DNA of 62,820 bases from Flavobacteriales bacterium (lineage in GTDB: Bacteria > Bacteroidota > Bacteroidia > Flavobacteriales_D > Crocinitomicaceae): NCBI GenBank assembly GCA_947500875.1, contig CANMUN010000011.1, forward strand, positions 1-62,820, given 5' to 3'. Within the stretch, counting starts at the first letter, position 1. Every line of letters starts with the position of its first letter. The translations under genes were made by a program, and so were the position numbers. The notes under the pieces are model-generated. The model was not told the origin of the DNA and made no database searches. It worked only from the letters and a program-made list of their open reading frames with translations. This document shows, piece after piece, positions 7,136-15,669 of this stretch.

Positions 7136-9932
7136 AGCAGTAATTACAGTATTTCGAAGAAACCAGGTGCTCGAAGGGTTTTTCTAAATCATAGATTTCC
7201 TCCAGAATAAGTACAATCAGTGTCCTGAAGTCTTCCATAAAATCAGCCTCGTCAACCTCCTTTAATGTTAAAGGAAAAAATGCATCTCGGCTTTTTTGTA
7301 TCGCATAAATCCCTTTTTCGTCTGGCCAAAACCCGTAATTATATTCAAACAAATAAGCGTAAACTGCCAGCTGTAGTCCGTGTTTGCATGCGATGAATGA
7401 TTTGCGGACATCCTCTTTTTGTGCAAATTCCACGTGTTCTGCCTTGACTTTACCGCTCTTGTAATCAACTAAACGGTACCTTTCTTCAATTCGATCAATC
7501 CTGTCAACAAACCCCACCCAATTCAAGGTTATTATTGCTCCCTTGACCTCAACAGGCATTGGTGCTGTTAGGTAGGCTTCAAGCCGATGTATGTAAAGGT
7601 CTCCCTGAATGGAATTGATATACGCTCGGTCATTTTTCAATAAATTCAAAACAAATTCCAGAGCCACCGTATAGGTTAGGTAGTTCTTGCCTGAGGCGAT
7701 TAAACTCTCGTCGTTATCCAAATAAAGCGTAAAATGCCTTCTCAATACCTCGGGGGCCTTCGAAATGAGTCCCTCAATATCCGTTGCTTTTACGGGAGGA
7801 GGAGGGGGAGCGACCGGCTCATTGTTTCTGTCCCTTTCTGCGAAGGGTAAGTACAGTTCTTCCAAAGTGCTGTGGATTATTTTTCCCATGCTGCTCATTT
7901 CCAAATCTTCTTCCACCGTTTCCTCCTCTCCAAGTTCTGCTAAATACCGAAAATAAAAATCCAAAGGGCACTGAAGGTACTTAAGCATTGCGCTTGCGGA
8001 AACTTTTTTTGAGAAATAGTTCTCCAATAAATGGACTATTTGAGGGCGTTTCTCGATGCTAGACAACCGGTAGTCTTGGTTTAACAAAAGCGGGGTGGTA
8101 TACATTTTTTTCACCAAGTTTACCCGAGGATTAACCCTGCAAAGTTCCATCTCGATTTGCGTAAGGTAACGGCTGGGCTCTGCGGTGCCGATCCCTTCTC
8201 CTCCGATAGCATAAGTGCAAACAACGTTTTCTGCACGGTGCAATAAGCGATAAAAATGATGCGAAAAAAGGCCTTGTTTCTCCCGGGGTGTTGGCAAACC
8301 TAAACCCTTTCTTAAATCCATCGGTATCACCGAATCTAGGCCGTTATTGGGAGGTAAAACACCTTCGTTCAAGCCTAAAACGATCAGGTTTTTAAAGTCC
8401 AACATCCTGGTCTCTAACAGCCCCATTATTTGCACGCCTTGGGTAGGATTGCCATGATACGCCAGCGACAGCGAAGACCAATGTTGGTTAAAAAACTGCT
8501 TAAAGGTTCTTAAATTCATCATCGGAAATCCTTCCGAAGCTAAATTTTGAAGGGTCATCAGTCCTTGTTGGAAAACCACTAAAATTTGAGTTTCGAATTC
8601 GTTGTTTTTTCCTATTGCATCTAATAATTCCTGTGTTATTTCTTGCATGCTTTTGATCGCCGTTGGATAATCATTGTCCCAATTACGTAGCAATAAATGC
8701 AATATTCTGTCAAGGATAGGCGTGAACGTTAACTGTTTTTCGGATTGAAAAACGCGGTTGTTTTTAATGCTGGTAATTTCCCATTGAGTAATTTTCTCGC
8801 GCACTTCTTGCGGTACCCAAACTGTAATGAATGGATGTTGAAAAAGGGCAAGTAAATCCTTGTAATAGGCACTTTGCGTCTTAAATCGCTCTTTATTTTC
8901 TTGGATGGAAAAAATGAGCTCAACAAAAGGTTTGAGGGGTGTTTGGTTTAGCGGCAATCCTACCGTGACATTGGCTTGATTTACCGAAGCCGGAATGTTC
9001 TTCAATAAAGGCATTATCAACCTTTCATCTGCCAAGAGCACCAGGGTCGAATTTAATGCTTCAAGGGTTAATGTTGAAAGTACCGATGCAGCAACTTTCA
9101 CCTGACCTGATGCTTGCGGACATGCAATGATTTCAATATTCAACTCTTTGGAATTCAATTCATTTAATTCAAATGGAGCTTTAGCCTGCCCTAAAATCTC
9201 CTTGTTTTTTCGGTGGAACATTCCCGCCTCATGGGTGGAGCTATTCATGTAAAACGCATCGACATCCGCCCAATAAGTTCCTTTTTTAGCTTGAATAAAC
9301 GCATTGATGATGTTTTGCTCTGCTTTTGTCAAGGCATTAAATCCAATAAAGTAGGTCTGTTTCTCTCCAAAAAGCGCCTCCGGATTTAACGCTCGTTCAC
9401 GAAGCAATAAGCCCCCGGTGGTAAACCCCCGAAGGGTTAATTCATGAACATATTGCTCGTAAATCAAGGGCAAGACTTCCCAAAATGCCATAAACTGTTG
9501 CTGGCTTTCGGAGATTTCTTTTCCCTCTTCCAAATTCCAACTGTCCAGTTCTTTGATGGATAAGAGGTTACGAAAAACCTGATCTGTGTCCAATAAATAG
9601 CGGTTCATTTCCTCAAAATCGTTCAAAACAATGGGGCCCCACGACAAAAAAGATTCAAAAGACAATCCGTCGAATTCTGGGTTTTTCACCACCACTTGAT
9701 AGAGCAAGAACAACTGCCGAGTTTTGTCAATAGGGGTTTTACTTAGGTTTTGATGAAGCAGTTCGTCAATGGTTAAAATTTCCGGTAAGAAAATAGGTTT
9801 CTTGTAGGCTTGGACAAAAGCTTCAAAAAAATACCTTTTGGCTCGTTTCGATGGAATCACAAGCACAAATTCATCGGGATTTACGTGCGCCAACATGAGC
9901 TCTTGTACACAGGAAGCAATGAGTGATTTCAT
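7134..9932 (-). CDS. AddB-like PD-(D/E)XK nuclease/helicase-fold protein
   Basis: This is a 932-residue protein resembling AddB, the nuclease subunit of AddAB, which processes double-strand breaks for RecA. The N-terminus has the helicase-like fold without a Walker A box: FVLVIPSKRAKRYFFEAF (about 22-39) sits where active UvrD-type subunits have GxGKT. The C-terminal nuclease domain has the PD-(D/E)XK signature LVDYKSGK (about 820) preceded by GFVDRIDRI, and the helper motif GLQLAVYAYL (about 850). LQCPLDFYF near 654 supplies the first cysteine of the usual iron-sulfur site. The protein ends KYCNYC, which supplies two more, but the usual fourth cysteine is absent. It is the last gene of the operon, and its start overlaps the previous stop as TAATG. 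No AddA partner lies in the window. Confidence 0.85.
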   Translation of the reverse strand: MKSLIASCVQELMLAHVNPDEFVLVIPSKRAKRYFFEAFVQAYKKPIFLPEILTIDELLHQNLSKTPIDKTRQLFLLYQVVVKNPEFDGLSFESFLSWGPIVLNDFEEMNRYLLDTDQVFRNLLSIKELDSWNLEEGKEISESQQQFMAFWEVLPLIYEQYVHELTLRGFTTGGLLLRERALNPEALFGEKQTYFIGFNALTKAEQNIINAFIQAKKGTYWADVDAFYMNSSTHEAGMFHRKNKEILGQAKAPFELNELNSKELNIEIIACPQASGQVKVAASVLSTLTLEALNSTLVLLADERLIMPLLKNIPASVNQANVTVGLPLNQTPLKPFVELIFSIQENKERFKTQSAYYKDLLALFQHPFITVWVPQEVREKITQWEITSIKNNRVFQSEKQLTFTPILDRILHLLLRNWDNDYPTAIKSMQEITQELLDAIGKNNEFETQILVVFQQGLMTLQNLASEGFPMMNLRTFKQFFNQHWSSLSLAYHGNPTQGVQIMGLLETRMLDFKNLIVLGLNEGVLPPNNGLDSVIPMDLRKGLGLPTPREKQGLFSHHFYRLLHRAENVVCTYAIGGEGIGTAEPSRYLTQIEMELCRVNPRVNLVKKMYTTPLLLNQDYRLSSIEKRPQIVHLLENYFSKKVSASAMLKYLQCPLDFYFRYLAELGEEETVEEDLEMSSMGKIIHSTLEELYLPFAERDRNNEPVAPPPPPVKATDIEGLISKAPEVLRRHFTLYLDNDESLIASGKNYLTYTVALEFVLNLLKNDRAYINSIQGDLYIHRLEAYLTAPMPVEVKGAIITLNWVGFVDRIDRIEERYRLVDYKSGKVKAEHVEFAQKEDVRKSFIACKHGLQLAVYAYLFEYNYGFWPDEKGIYAIQKSRDAFFPLTLKEVDEADFMEDFRTLIVLILEEIYDLEKPFEHLVSSKYCNYC

Positions 9933-11005
9933 TAGGATAATAACGATAAATAATTAGACGGACTGATGACTTGAACCTGGATTTCAGGGTAGTATTTTAA
10001 AAAAAGTGGCGGCGGTGAAATCGCACGTTTGGACCTCCAAACCACTATGAAAGCTTGTTTTTCACCAGTCTCCGAAATCACCACTAAATCCATGTTTTGA
10101 CGCGTGTGAGACTGCCAGAAAAAGTACCGGTTCTTTTTTTGTTCTCGAACATCCTTTTTAATTTTTTCAGAAATAATCCAGTTTTTCCACAAATCCTCAA
10201 CATCCGCACGAAAATCGATTCCTTCGAAATTATTCTTGTAAGTATTTAAAATTCCATTGTCCCAAAACCCTACCCTAATGCCTTTTACGTATTCATACCT
10301 CTTACGCGATGAAAATGAGGCTAAAGGAACCACAATTCCATAATCATTCAACTTATCGACATAGCGTTGAGCCGTTTCGTTGTCCATTCCGCACCAAGAG
10401 CCAATTTCATTATATCCCAAGGTCTTGTGCACACGATTCGCTAAAAAAACCAAGGTTTTTTCCATGTTATCCGGCTTGTTAATCCGTTGTGTTTTCGATT
10501 TTATAAACCATGCCGCCTTGGTGCGGTTAAAACGGTATGTTTCATCCATGATCATCCCATAAACCAACCACTTTGACAGGTAATCTCCTGACTGAAAAAC
10601 CCCATAATTCTGCAATAATTCTGGGAAATTTGCTGCGTAAAACACCTGCGTTTTTATTTGAGCAAGCGTCCCAAGTTTTTCCATGTGCGATTGGCTTTGC
10701 CCCATGGCAATGACTTGAACTTTTGTTGGCCCATTGCAAAAAAGTTCTAGCATTTTTGAGAACACGGATAGCCGCTCAACGTGCGAAAAAATTGACCATT
10801 CAGCCTGAGAGCATAAAAACAGCAATTCCTCCTCATTCAATTGAAGCAGTGTTTTTACTAGAGAGGGGTTAGAACAATCGTAAATGTTTGCGGCGTTGGT
10901 GTTTTCTATCAACACCCGCATTAATTCCTCCGGGAAGGGAGTGAAAATCAAACTTATTGGTTGATTCAGTATCTGATTTACGTTGACTTCTTCCATCATC
11001 AGCAT
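9932..11005 (-). CDS. Degenerate ATPase-DUF4143-like protein
   Basis: This is a 357-residue protein that follows the layout of the AAA-ATPase/DUF4143 family (an ATPase followed by winged-helix and nuclease-like domains). Residues 200-310 match DUF4143: GYNEIGSWCGMDNETAQRYV, then RKRYEYVKGIRVGFWDNGI, then YFFWQSHTRQNMDLVV. The N-terminal part can be aligned by eye with the ATPase but has no Walker A at all. The Walker B position reads SIFSHVER (71-78), where active members have hhIDExQ, and the sensor-like segment reads AMGQSQ. In the nuclease-like end, D306 remains but the ExK position reads IVVW (320-323). It therefore looks like a pseudoenzyme, not a recent pseudogene, because the frame is intact. 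It is coupled by TAATG overlaps to the genes on both sides, which suggests a structural or regulatory role alongside the AddB-like protein (inference). Confidence 0.65.
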   Translation of the reverse strand: MLMMEEVNVNQILNQPISLIFTPFPEELMRVLIENTNAANIYDCSNPSLVKTLLQLNEEELLFLCSQAEWSIFSHVERLSVFSKMLELFCNGPTKVQVIAMGQSQSHMEKLGTLAQIKTQVFYAANFPELLQNYGVFQSGDYLSKWLVYGMIMDETYRFNRTKAAWFIKSKTQRINKPDNMEKTLVFLANRVHKTLGYNEIGSWCGMDNETAQRYVDKLNDYGIVVPLASFSSRKRYEYVKGIRVGFWDNGILNTYKNNFEGIDFRADVEDLWKNWIISEKIKKDVREQKKNRYFFWQSHTRQNMDLVVISETGEKQAFIVVWRSKRAISPPPLFLKYYPEIQVQVISPSNYLSLLS

Positions 11006-12195
11006 TACTCCAAGACTACATTATTGAAAAATCGGGTTGGGCGATTGGAATTCATTAATTTGTTGCCTCCGTGGCACGTTAATATGGCAACATGGTGCTC
11101 GTTCAATATGATTCTTTTCCATGTCAATGGCTCAGGGTAAGCATCGCTTAAGCCTTGAACGTATTCTGTTCCATCGTCCAAAACCCCGATGGAATAGGGA
11201 CTGTTAGGGGGGGGTGCCATTAAAATCTCGGCATATTCTAAAAGCGTCACGGCAGTGTCCCTTGGTTGCCATTGAATTTTATACGTATTTCCTTGACCCA
11301 ATTCCTTGAACACGACTCCAGAAAGAATATTCCGCGGTAGTCCGGGAAAAGTGGCTTTAATTAGGCTTTGTTCCATCGACAAAACAAACTCATGCTTTCG
11401 AGATTTTGGGAAGCCTTTTACCTCGTTGCTTTGAGAGGTCGTTAGTTCCATTTTTCGAACCTTACACCCCTTCGCTCTCAATAAATTAAGCATGCCTTTA
11501 TCCCCATACAGATGTGCTGCACCAACGGAACAAAAAACGGGATTCGACTTGCCCTCTTTGTACAGTTGGTCGGTAAGGTGTTGGTTTCTTTTTTCCACAA
11601 GTTCCGTGTATGCTTGTTTCTGTTGGTAAAATTTCGCTCGAACCAATTGGTCAATAGCAGAAATTCTGCCTTGTAAATAATAGGATTTCAACAGCACATG
11701 TTCCGTTGAACCTCCGTAGAGTTCTTTCTCTACCAATGGTGCTGCATCCAAAGCCTTGGTTTGAAGGTCCGGTGATTCGAGAGGCACCACTTTTTTACCC
11801 TCTCTTTCTGCCACTTCTTGAAAAAAAGCATCCATGAACTGCGGCATGCCGTCTTCGGATCCATAATAGGTTTGAGTTGGCTCTTCAGAAGAAGTATACA
11901 TTTTTCCTCTTTGGTCAAACGAAACTTTCGGGTATTCAATTATCGGTTCTTTCTCCAAGAAATAATCGAAAACATCAATCTCCACCGCTACGACTTGGCA
12001 TCTGTCAAAGGCCCAAAACACCGAATCAGGAAATTCGAAAAGCTCTTTTTCATTGGTATGAAGCGTTCCCCAAAGATACGATTTATGGTTGCCGAAATCA
12101 ATTTCCCAGAGGAGTTCACCGGATCGGCTGTAGGATTGGGAAAAAGCCGAGGAAAGCACTGAAACCAAAAAAACGATGCTGTTCCAAAACCTCAT
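11005..12195 (-). CDS. TraB/GumN-family protein
   Basis: This is a 396-residue exported protein. Residues 1-20 are a signal peptide ending in SSAFSQ. The family signature LWGTLH is at 41-46, followed by acidic residues in VAVEIDVF. The second conserved region is LLKSYYLQGRISAIDQLV with RNQHLTDQLY and the glycine/histidine segment SVGAAHLYGDKGM. TraB/GumN proteins have an EreA/ChaN-like fold suspected of metal-dependent hydrolase activity; no substrate is established. The last 110 residues, after KMELTTSQSN, lie beyond the usual TraB core and look like a separate beta-rich domain. The start overlaps the hutI stop and the stop overlaps the next start, each by one base (TAATG), so translation is probably coupled. 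Confidence 0.82.
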   Translation of the reverse strand: MRFWNSIVFLVSVLSSAFSQSYSRSGELLWEIDFGNHKSYLWGTLHTNEKELFEFPDSVFWAFDRCQVVAVEIDVFDYFLEKEPIIEYPKVSFDQRGKMYTSSEEPTQTYYGSEDGMPQFMDAFFQEVAEREGKKVVPLESPDLQTKALDAAPLVEKELYGGSTEHVLLKSYYLQGRISAIDQLVRAKFYQQKQAYTELVEKRNQHLTDQLYKEGKSNPVFCSVGAAHLYGDKGMLNLLRAKGCKVRKMELTTSQSNEVKGFPKSRKHEFVLSMEQSLIKATFPGLPRNILSGVVFKELGQGNTYKIQWQPRDTAVTLLEYAEILMAPPPNSPYSIGVLDDGTEYVQGLSDAYPEPLTWKRIILNEHHVAILTCHGGNKLMNSNRPTRFFNNVVLE

Positions 12196-13424
12196 TAATT
12201 CAAGATTTGATGTATATGATTGGTTCCAAAAGCATAAGGAAGATAAGCCAATGATGGAACCTTGTTCGTTACAATTATTTTGCCTCGGTACCCTTTAAAA
12301 AGGGCGCCGTGGGTCGCCTCTAAGCCCATCGCAAAAGCGGAATTTACGGTTAATGCGTTCAGGGCCTGTTCTGGAGTCAACTTCATTTTAATACAAGCTA
12401 ATGACCAAACAAAAAACATATTGGAGGAGGGCGAGGAACCGGGATTAAAATCACTTGCCAAAGAAATGGGGATTCCTTCTTTGATAAGTTCTTTAACCGG
12501 TGAAAAAGGTATGTTCAAATAAAATGAACATGCGGGAAGCACGGTTGCAATGGTTTCTCCCAATTTCAAAGCAACAAGGTCTTGATGATCAAGAACTTCA
12601 AGATGATCTACGGTTATTGCCTTATTTTTTACCGCGGCCTCAATGCCTTGAATGGCGGTGAATTGATTGACATGTACTTTCAATTTCAACGGCGTTCCCT
12701 GAATAGCTTGAGCGACTGCTTGGACATCCCCCGCATCAAAATAACCGGTTTCACAAAACAAATCGACATAATCCGCAAGTCCCTCCTCCAGGACTTTCGG
12801 AATCCATCGATGAACCACCTCATCCATGAAAGCTTCTTTATCCCTTTCAAATTCAGCAGGAATCGCATGTGCCGCCAGGAAAGTTGCTTTGATTGGAATA
12901 TCCACATGGGCTTTTAACCGGCTGATTACCCGAAGCATTTTTAACTCATCCTTAAGCGTCAATCCATAACCGCTCTTGATTTCTAAAGCGCCGGTCCCTC
13001 CTTGTATTATCTGCTCGACTTTTTCCAAGGATTGAAGGAATAAATCCTCCTCCGACATTTGCTGAACTTTTTTTGCGCTGTTCAAAATACCTCCCCCGCT
13101 TGCCGCAATTTCCTGGTAGCTTAATCCCTTGATTTTATCCACCAATTCAGATTCTCTGGGCGATGCGAAAACGGCATGTGTATGAGAATCGCAAAAAGCC
13201 GGAAAAACCAATCTACCCGTGGCGTCAATCACTTCAGAATCCCGCAAAACATCCGGATTTAACTCCGACATTTCACCGAAACGCTCTACCTCATTGTCGC
13301 ACAAAACCAAATAGGCATTTGTTATCTTGGGAAGTTTTGTGAATTCTTCTCCTCTCAACGGTTGCGTAGGCATTTGGCGCACTTGCAATAGTTCTTGAAT
13401 GTTGAGGAGTACTATTTTATTCAT
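12195..13424 (-). CDS. hutI: Imidazolonepropionase
   Basis: This enzyme hydrolyses 4-imidazolone-5-propionate to N-formimino-L-glutamate, the third step of histidine degradation. The 409-residue protein is an amidohydrolase-fold metal enzyme. The metal-binding HTH is in CDSHTHAVFASPRESE (about 79-94), followed by SGGGILNSAKK, the metal histidine in FLAAHAIPAEF, HVNQFTAIQGIEAA, and the catalytic Asp in LASDFNPGSSPSSNM. All are diagnostic of HutI. The start at 13424 gives the typical N-terminus MNKIVLL; an in-frame ATG at 13442 is possible. The other hut genes are not in the window. Here hutI heads an operon with unrelated genes, which is unusual. Confidence 0.93.
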   Translation of the reverse strand: MNKIVLLNIQELLQVRQMPTQPLRGEEFTKLPKITNAYLVLCDNEVERFGEMSELNPDVLRDSEVIDATGRLVFPAFCDSHTHAVFASPRESELVDKIKGLSYQEIAASGGGILNSAKKVQQMSEEDLFLQSLEKVEQIIQGGTGALEIKSGYGLTLKDELKMLRVISRLKAHVDIPIKATFLAAHAIPAEFERDKEAFMDEVVHRWIPKVLEEGLADYVDLFCETGYFDAGDVQAVAQAIQGTPLKLKVHVNQFTAIQGIEAAVKNKAITVDHLEVLDHQDLVALKLGETIATVLPACSFYLNIPFSPVKELIKEGIPISLASDFNPGSSPSSNMFFVWSLACIKMKLTPEQALNALTVNSAFAMGLEATHGALFKGYRGKIIVTNKVPSLAYLPYAFGTNHIHQILN

Positions 13425-13704
13425 CGGGTCAAAAATAAGCATTATAAATACACGCGAACCTTCACGACGGCGGCAGGACCATTGGAAGTAAATGCTTAAT
13501 AAACATTCGAATTACCAAGAATTTCTAGGCCCTTCCTAACTCCTTTTGGAACTAGTTAAACGGGCTAAAACCGTGAGAACTTAAAAAATGGAAGGCCCGC
13601 AAGAAATTTTAACTCGAAAAGAAAGCCAAAATATACCCTATCACGAAATTGAATGGGCTTAGTTGGGGTGAAGTTTAAAGCGTTTACGGAAAAAAGCCTT
13701 TGAA

Positions 13705-14034
13705 TTATCTTGAGCATTGTAACTTTTCAATTGTTTTCCTAATAAATTCAATAACTAATTTCTGTTTTTCCAAGTTCAATGTATAGCGTATATTCTGCTT
13801 ATCCGCGTTTTCAAATGATTTAAGTTGGTCTAGCTCAATAATCAGCAATTTTCGAAGTATTCTCAATTGATTATTTGGGTCATTTTTTTTTCTATATATA
13901 GTTATCAATCTATTATAGGTCGCAGGAGTTTGAGCATCCAACTGAACATTTAATTCATACAGTTCGATAGCTTTTTCAATATCTCCCGTCTTGTAATAGC
14001 TATGTGCCAGTTTATTTCTTTCTGAAAAATTCAT
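13705..14034 (-). CDS. Small TPR-like protein
   Basis: This is a 109-residue cytoplasmic helical protein. Residues 5-35 (NKLAHSYYKTGDIEKAIELY) fit a tetratricopeptide unit, and a second unit follows at about 39-70 (PATYNRLITIYRKKNDPNNQ). The C-terminal third is a basic amphipathic helix. Two TPR units are too few for a full solenoid, so the protein probably binds a partner. The gene is clearly more AT-rich than hutI or the sigma-factor region. There is a 280-base gap upstream of hutI on one side and a 91-base gap before the lipoprotein gene on the other. Nothing in the context gives a function. Confidence 0.6.
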   Translation of the reverse strand: MNFSERNKLAHSYYKTGDIEKAIELYELNVQLDAQTPATYNRLITIYRKKNDPNNQLRILRKLLIIELDQLKSFENADKQNIRYTLNLEKQKLVIEFIRKTIEKLQCSR

Positions 14035-14125
14035 TTTTCAACATTTATTCTAAAAAAATGAAGGATTATTCAACACCATAAAACAAAACAGGAAATATAA
14101 TTCACAAAGGAAGACACGAATTAAA

Positions 14126-14509
14126 CTAAAAAGTGTAAAAAAGAAAAACTTCACCTTGATACATGCCTTGACTAAGAAAAGTTGAATCGGATTCCTTAGA
14201 AACTAATAGTTTATTGTTTTTAAACATCTCAACTTTTATTACACCAGGGTTTTCAACTCCATAATACATAACCTGAATATTATAATTACTGCCAGGCTCT
14301 ATATTACATTTCTCTAATGTGTATTCAAATTGGTCACTTGTCATAGGGCCAATCCACGGAGAAACACCGGTTGGAGAGCCAACTAAAGCATAAATTGAGT
14401 CAACATAAAAATCCGTATGAACCTTAAAAGTTATATCAGGATTTTTCCATTTTGTGCATGATACCATGAAAAATACGCCTGATAGTAAAATAAAAAACAA
14501 CGCCCTCAT
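14126..14509 (-). CDS. Small lipoprotein
   Basis: This is a 127-residue predicted lipoprotein. The signal peptide ALFFILLSGVFFMVSC ends in the lipobox MVSC, and the lipidated Cys would be residue 18. The mature part is beta-rich with several aromatic residues (NIQVMYYGVENPGVIKVEMF), like the small immunoglobulin-like lipoproteins common in Bacteroidota, but I recognise no named family. It is AT-rich like its neighbour and faces the same way. Together they form an islet between hutI and tRNA-Leu. Confidence 0.6.
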   Translation of the reverse strand: MRALFFILLSGVFFMVSCTKWKNPDITFKVHTDFYVDSIYALVGSPTGVSPWIGPMTSDQFEYTLEKCNIEPGSNYNIQVMYYGVENPGVIKVEMFKNNKLLVSKESDSTFLSQGMYQGEVFLFYTF

Positions 14510-14651
14510 TGATTATGTGTAAAATAATTATGATGATACCGAAACAATCACAAAAGCAACTAATATTTACACGTTCAAATAATTCTGTCTGTGTCAGACT
14601 AAAAATTTCTACCTTTTTGTATCGGAAAGTAAAAAGCGAGAAAAAGTGTTG

Positions 14652-14712
14652 GAATGAAAAAAAAACCAGAGATCGGAACATCGCTTTAGCAGTGTTACCT
14701 CCCTCTGGTTTT
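14652..14712 (-). terminator. Possible terminator of tRNA-Leu(CAA)
   Basis: A ten-base inverted repeat (14662-14671 with 14703-14712) encloses a 31-base loop. Read on the minus strand it is followed by a run of T (14652-14661). It lies immediately downstream of the tRNA. The long loop makes it weaker than a classic terminator. Confidence 0.5.
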
Positions 14713-14714
14713 AG

Positions 14715-14796
14715 TACCCCGGGCCGGGATCGAACCGGCACTCCCGAAAGAACAGGATTTTGAATCCAGCGCGTCTACCAGTTCCGCCACCGGGGC
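14715..14796 (-). tRNA. tRNA-Leu (anticodon CAA)
   Basis: This is an 82-base class II tRNA with long variable arm. The acceptor stem is GCCCCGG paired with CCGGGGT (one G-U pair) and the discriminator is A. The anticodon loop TTCAAAA gives anticodon CAA, and GGTTCGATCCC forms the T arm. The 3' CCA is not encoded. A consensus promoter lies just upstream. Confidence 0.95.
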
Positions 14797-14811
14797 CTCA
14801 ATTTGAGGAGG

Positions 14812-14841
14812 CAAATATACAACATTTCTTAGAAATCCAAA
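14812..14841 (-). promoter_or_regulatory. Promoter of tRNA-Leu(CAA)
   Basis: On the minus strand, TTTG (14841-14838) and TATATTTG (14819-14812) are separated by 18 bases, matching the Bacteroidota -33/-7 consensus. The expected start is a few bases before the tRNA 5' end at 14796. Confidence 0.75.
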
Positions 14842-14844
14842 GGA

Positions 14845-15669
14845 CTACCGAAGAACGGTAAGCATTGAAAACTGATTGCACCAACGTCCGTTGGCATCTT
14901 TGGCGGTGTAATAGTACTGATACATGCCTGCTGGAGCGGGATCTCCGTTCGGCAGGAACCCGTTCCACACAAATTCAGGGTCGGTAGAGGAAAAAACCAC
15001 CTTGTTGCTCGCGTCCAATACTACCACACTGAAGTCGGTCAGGCCTTCCGCATCTAGGGTAAGTGCGTCGTTGACCCCATCTCCGTTCGGGGTTATCGCG
15101 TTCGGCAGCACCAGGTTCTTAGGTTTTGCATTCACCTCGGGTGATTCCGCCATGGAAACTTCTTGCGAAGAAGGGCTTGAAGGAGTTTGAACCGAAGCCA
15201 AGGGGTCGTGATTGCTAGTTTCCGCCGTTTCCGCTGCCTGATCGTCTCGTAAAACAAGGGGTTCTTGGATTTTTTCGGGCTCTAAAACAACGACCTCTTC
15301 ACCTCCTGAGCAATGGATTACTTTTTCCGTTGGATCTGTGAGAACTACTGAAGGCGCATATTCTACGCCGATTTGAACGTTGCTGACGTTATTCTCCGCT
15401 TCTATCGACTCATTAACCTTCGTTTTTGGCTCTTGCTTATGGGGCGCTGGCTTTGAAATATTCTCTTTTGATGCGCTATAATAGAAGACCCCTGCCGTGA
15501 GCAATACCGCAGTACCTGCAATGCCCAACCACGCACCAAGTCCGAGTCCTGTGCCTCCCGTAGAAATTCCCGCTTGAGCCGCCACGTTTTTCCACAAAGC
15601 AGGATCCACCGGCATTTCGTGGTTGCCCAGTTGATCTTTCAATAACTTTTCAAAACTATTCTTTTCCAT
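14845..15669 (-). CDS. Anti-sigma-like membrane protein with T9SS type-B-like C-terminal domain
   Basis: This is a 274-residue single-pass membrane protein. The cytoplasmic N-terminus (1-44) begins MEKNSFEKLLKDQLGNHEMP and resembles short anti-sigma segments. One membrane helix spans 45-65 (GAWLGIAGTAVLLTAGVFYY). A low-complexity stalk rich in Glu, Pro and Ser follows (about 70-180). The last 87 residues form a gliding-motility-associated (CHU_C/type-B) domain: LPNAITPNGDGVNDALTL, then FVWNGFLPNGDPAPAGMYQY, ending FSMLTVLR. It starts 14 bases inside the ECF sigma gene, so the pair is translationally coupled and the protein is probably its membrane regulator (inference). A cargo-like domain on an inner-membrane protein without cleavable signal is odd: it could report on T9SS state or bind a T9SS component. 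Confidence 0.75.
   Translation of the reverse strand: MEKNSFEKLLKDQLGNHEMPVDPALWKNVAAQAGISTGGTGLGLGAWLGIAGTAVLLTAGVFYYSASKENISKPAPHKQEPKTKVNESIEAENNVSNVQIGVEYAPSVVLTDPTEKVIHCSGGEEVVVLEPEKIQEPLVLRDDQAAETAETSNHDPLASVQTPSSPSSQEVSMAESPEVNAKPKNLVLPNAITPNGDGVNDALTLDAEGLTDFSVVVLDASNKVVFSSTDPEFVWNGFLPNGDPAPAGMYQYYYTAKDANGRWCNQFSMLTVLR

Noticed and set aside
13443-13704. Possible small RNA or gene in the gap before hutI
   Set aside because: No open frame with a start signal, no strong hairpin and no consensus promoter was seen. It is treated as a plain spacer.
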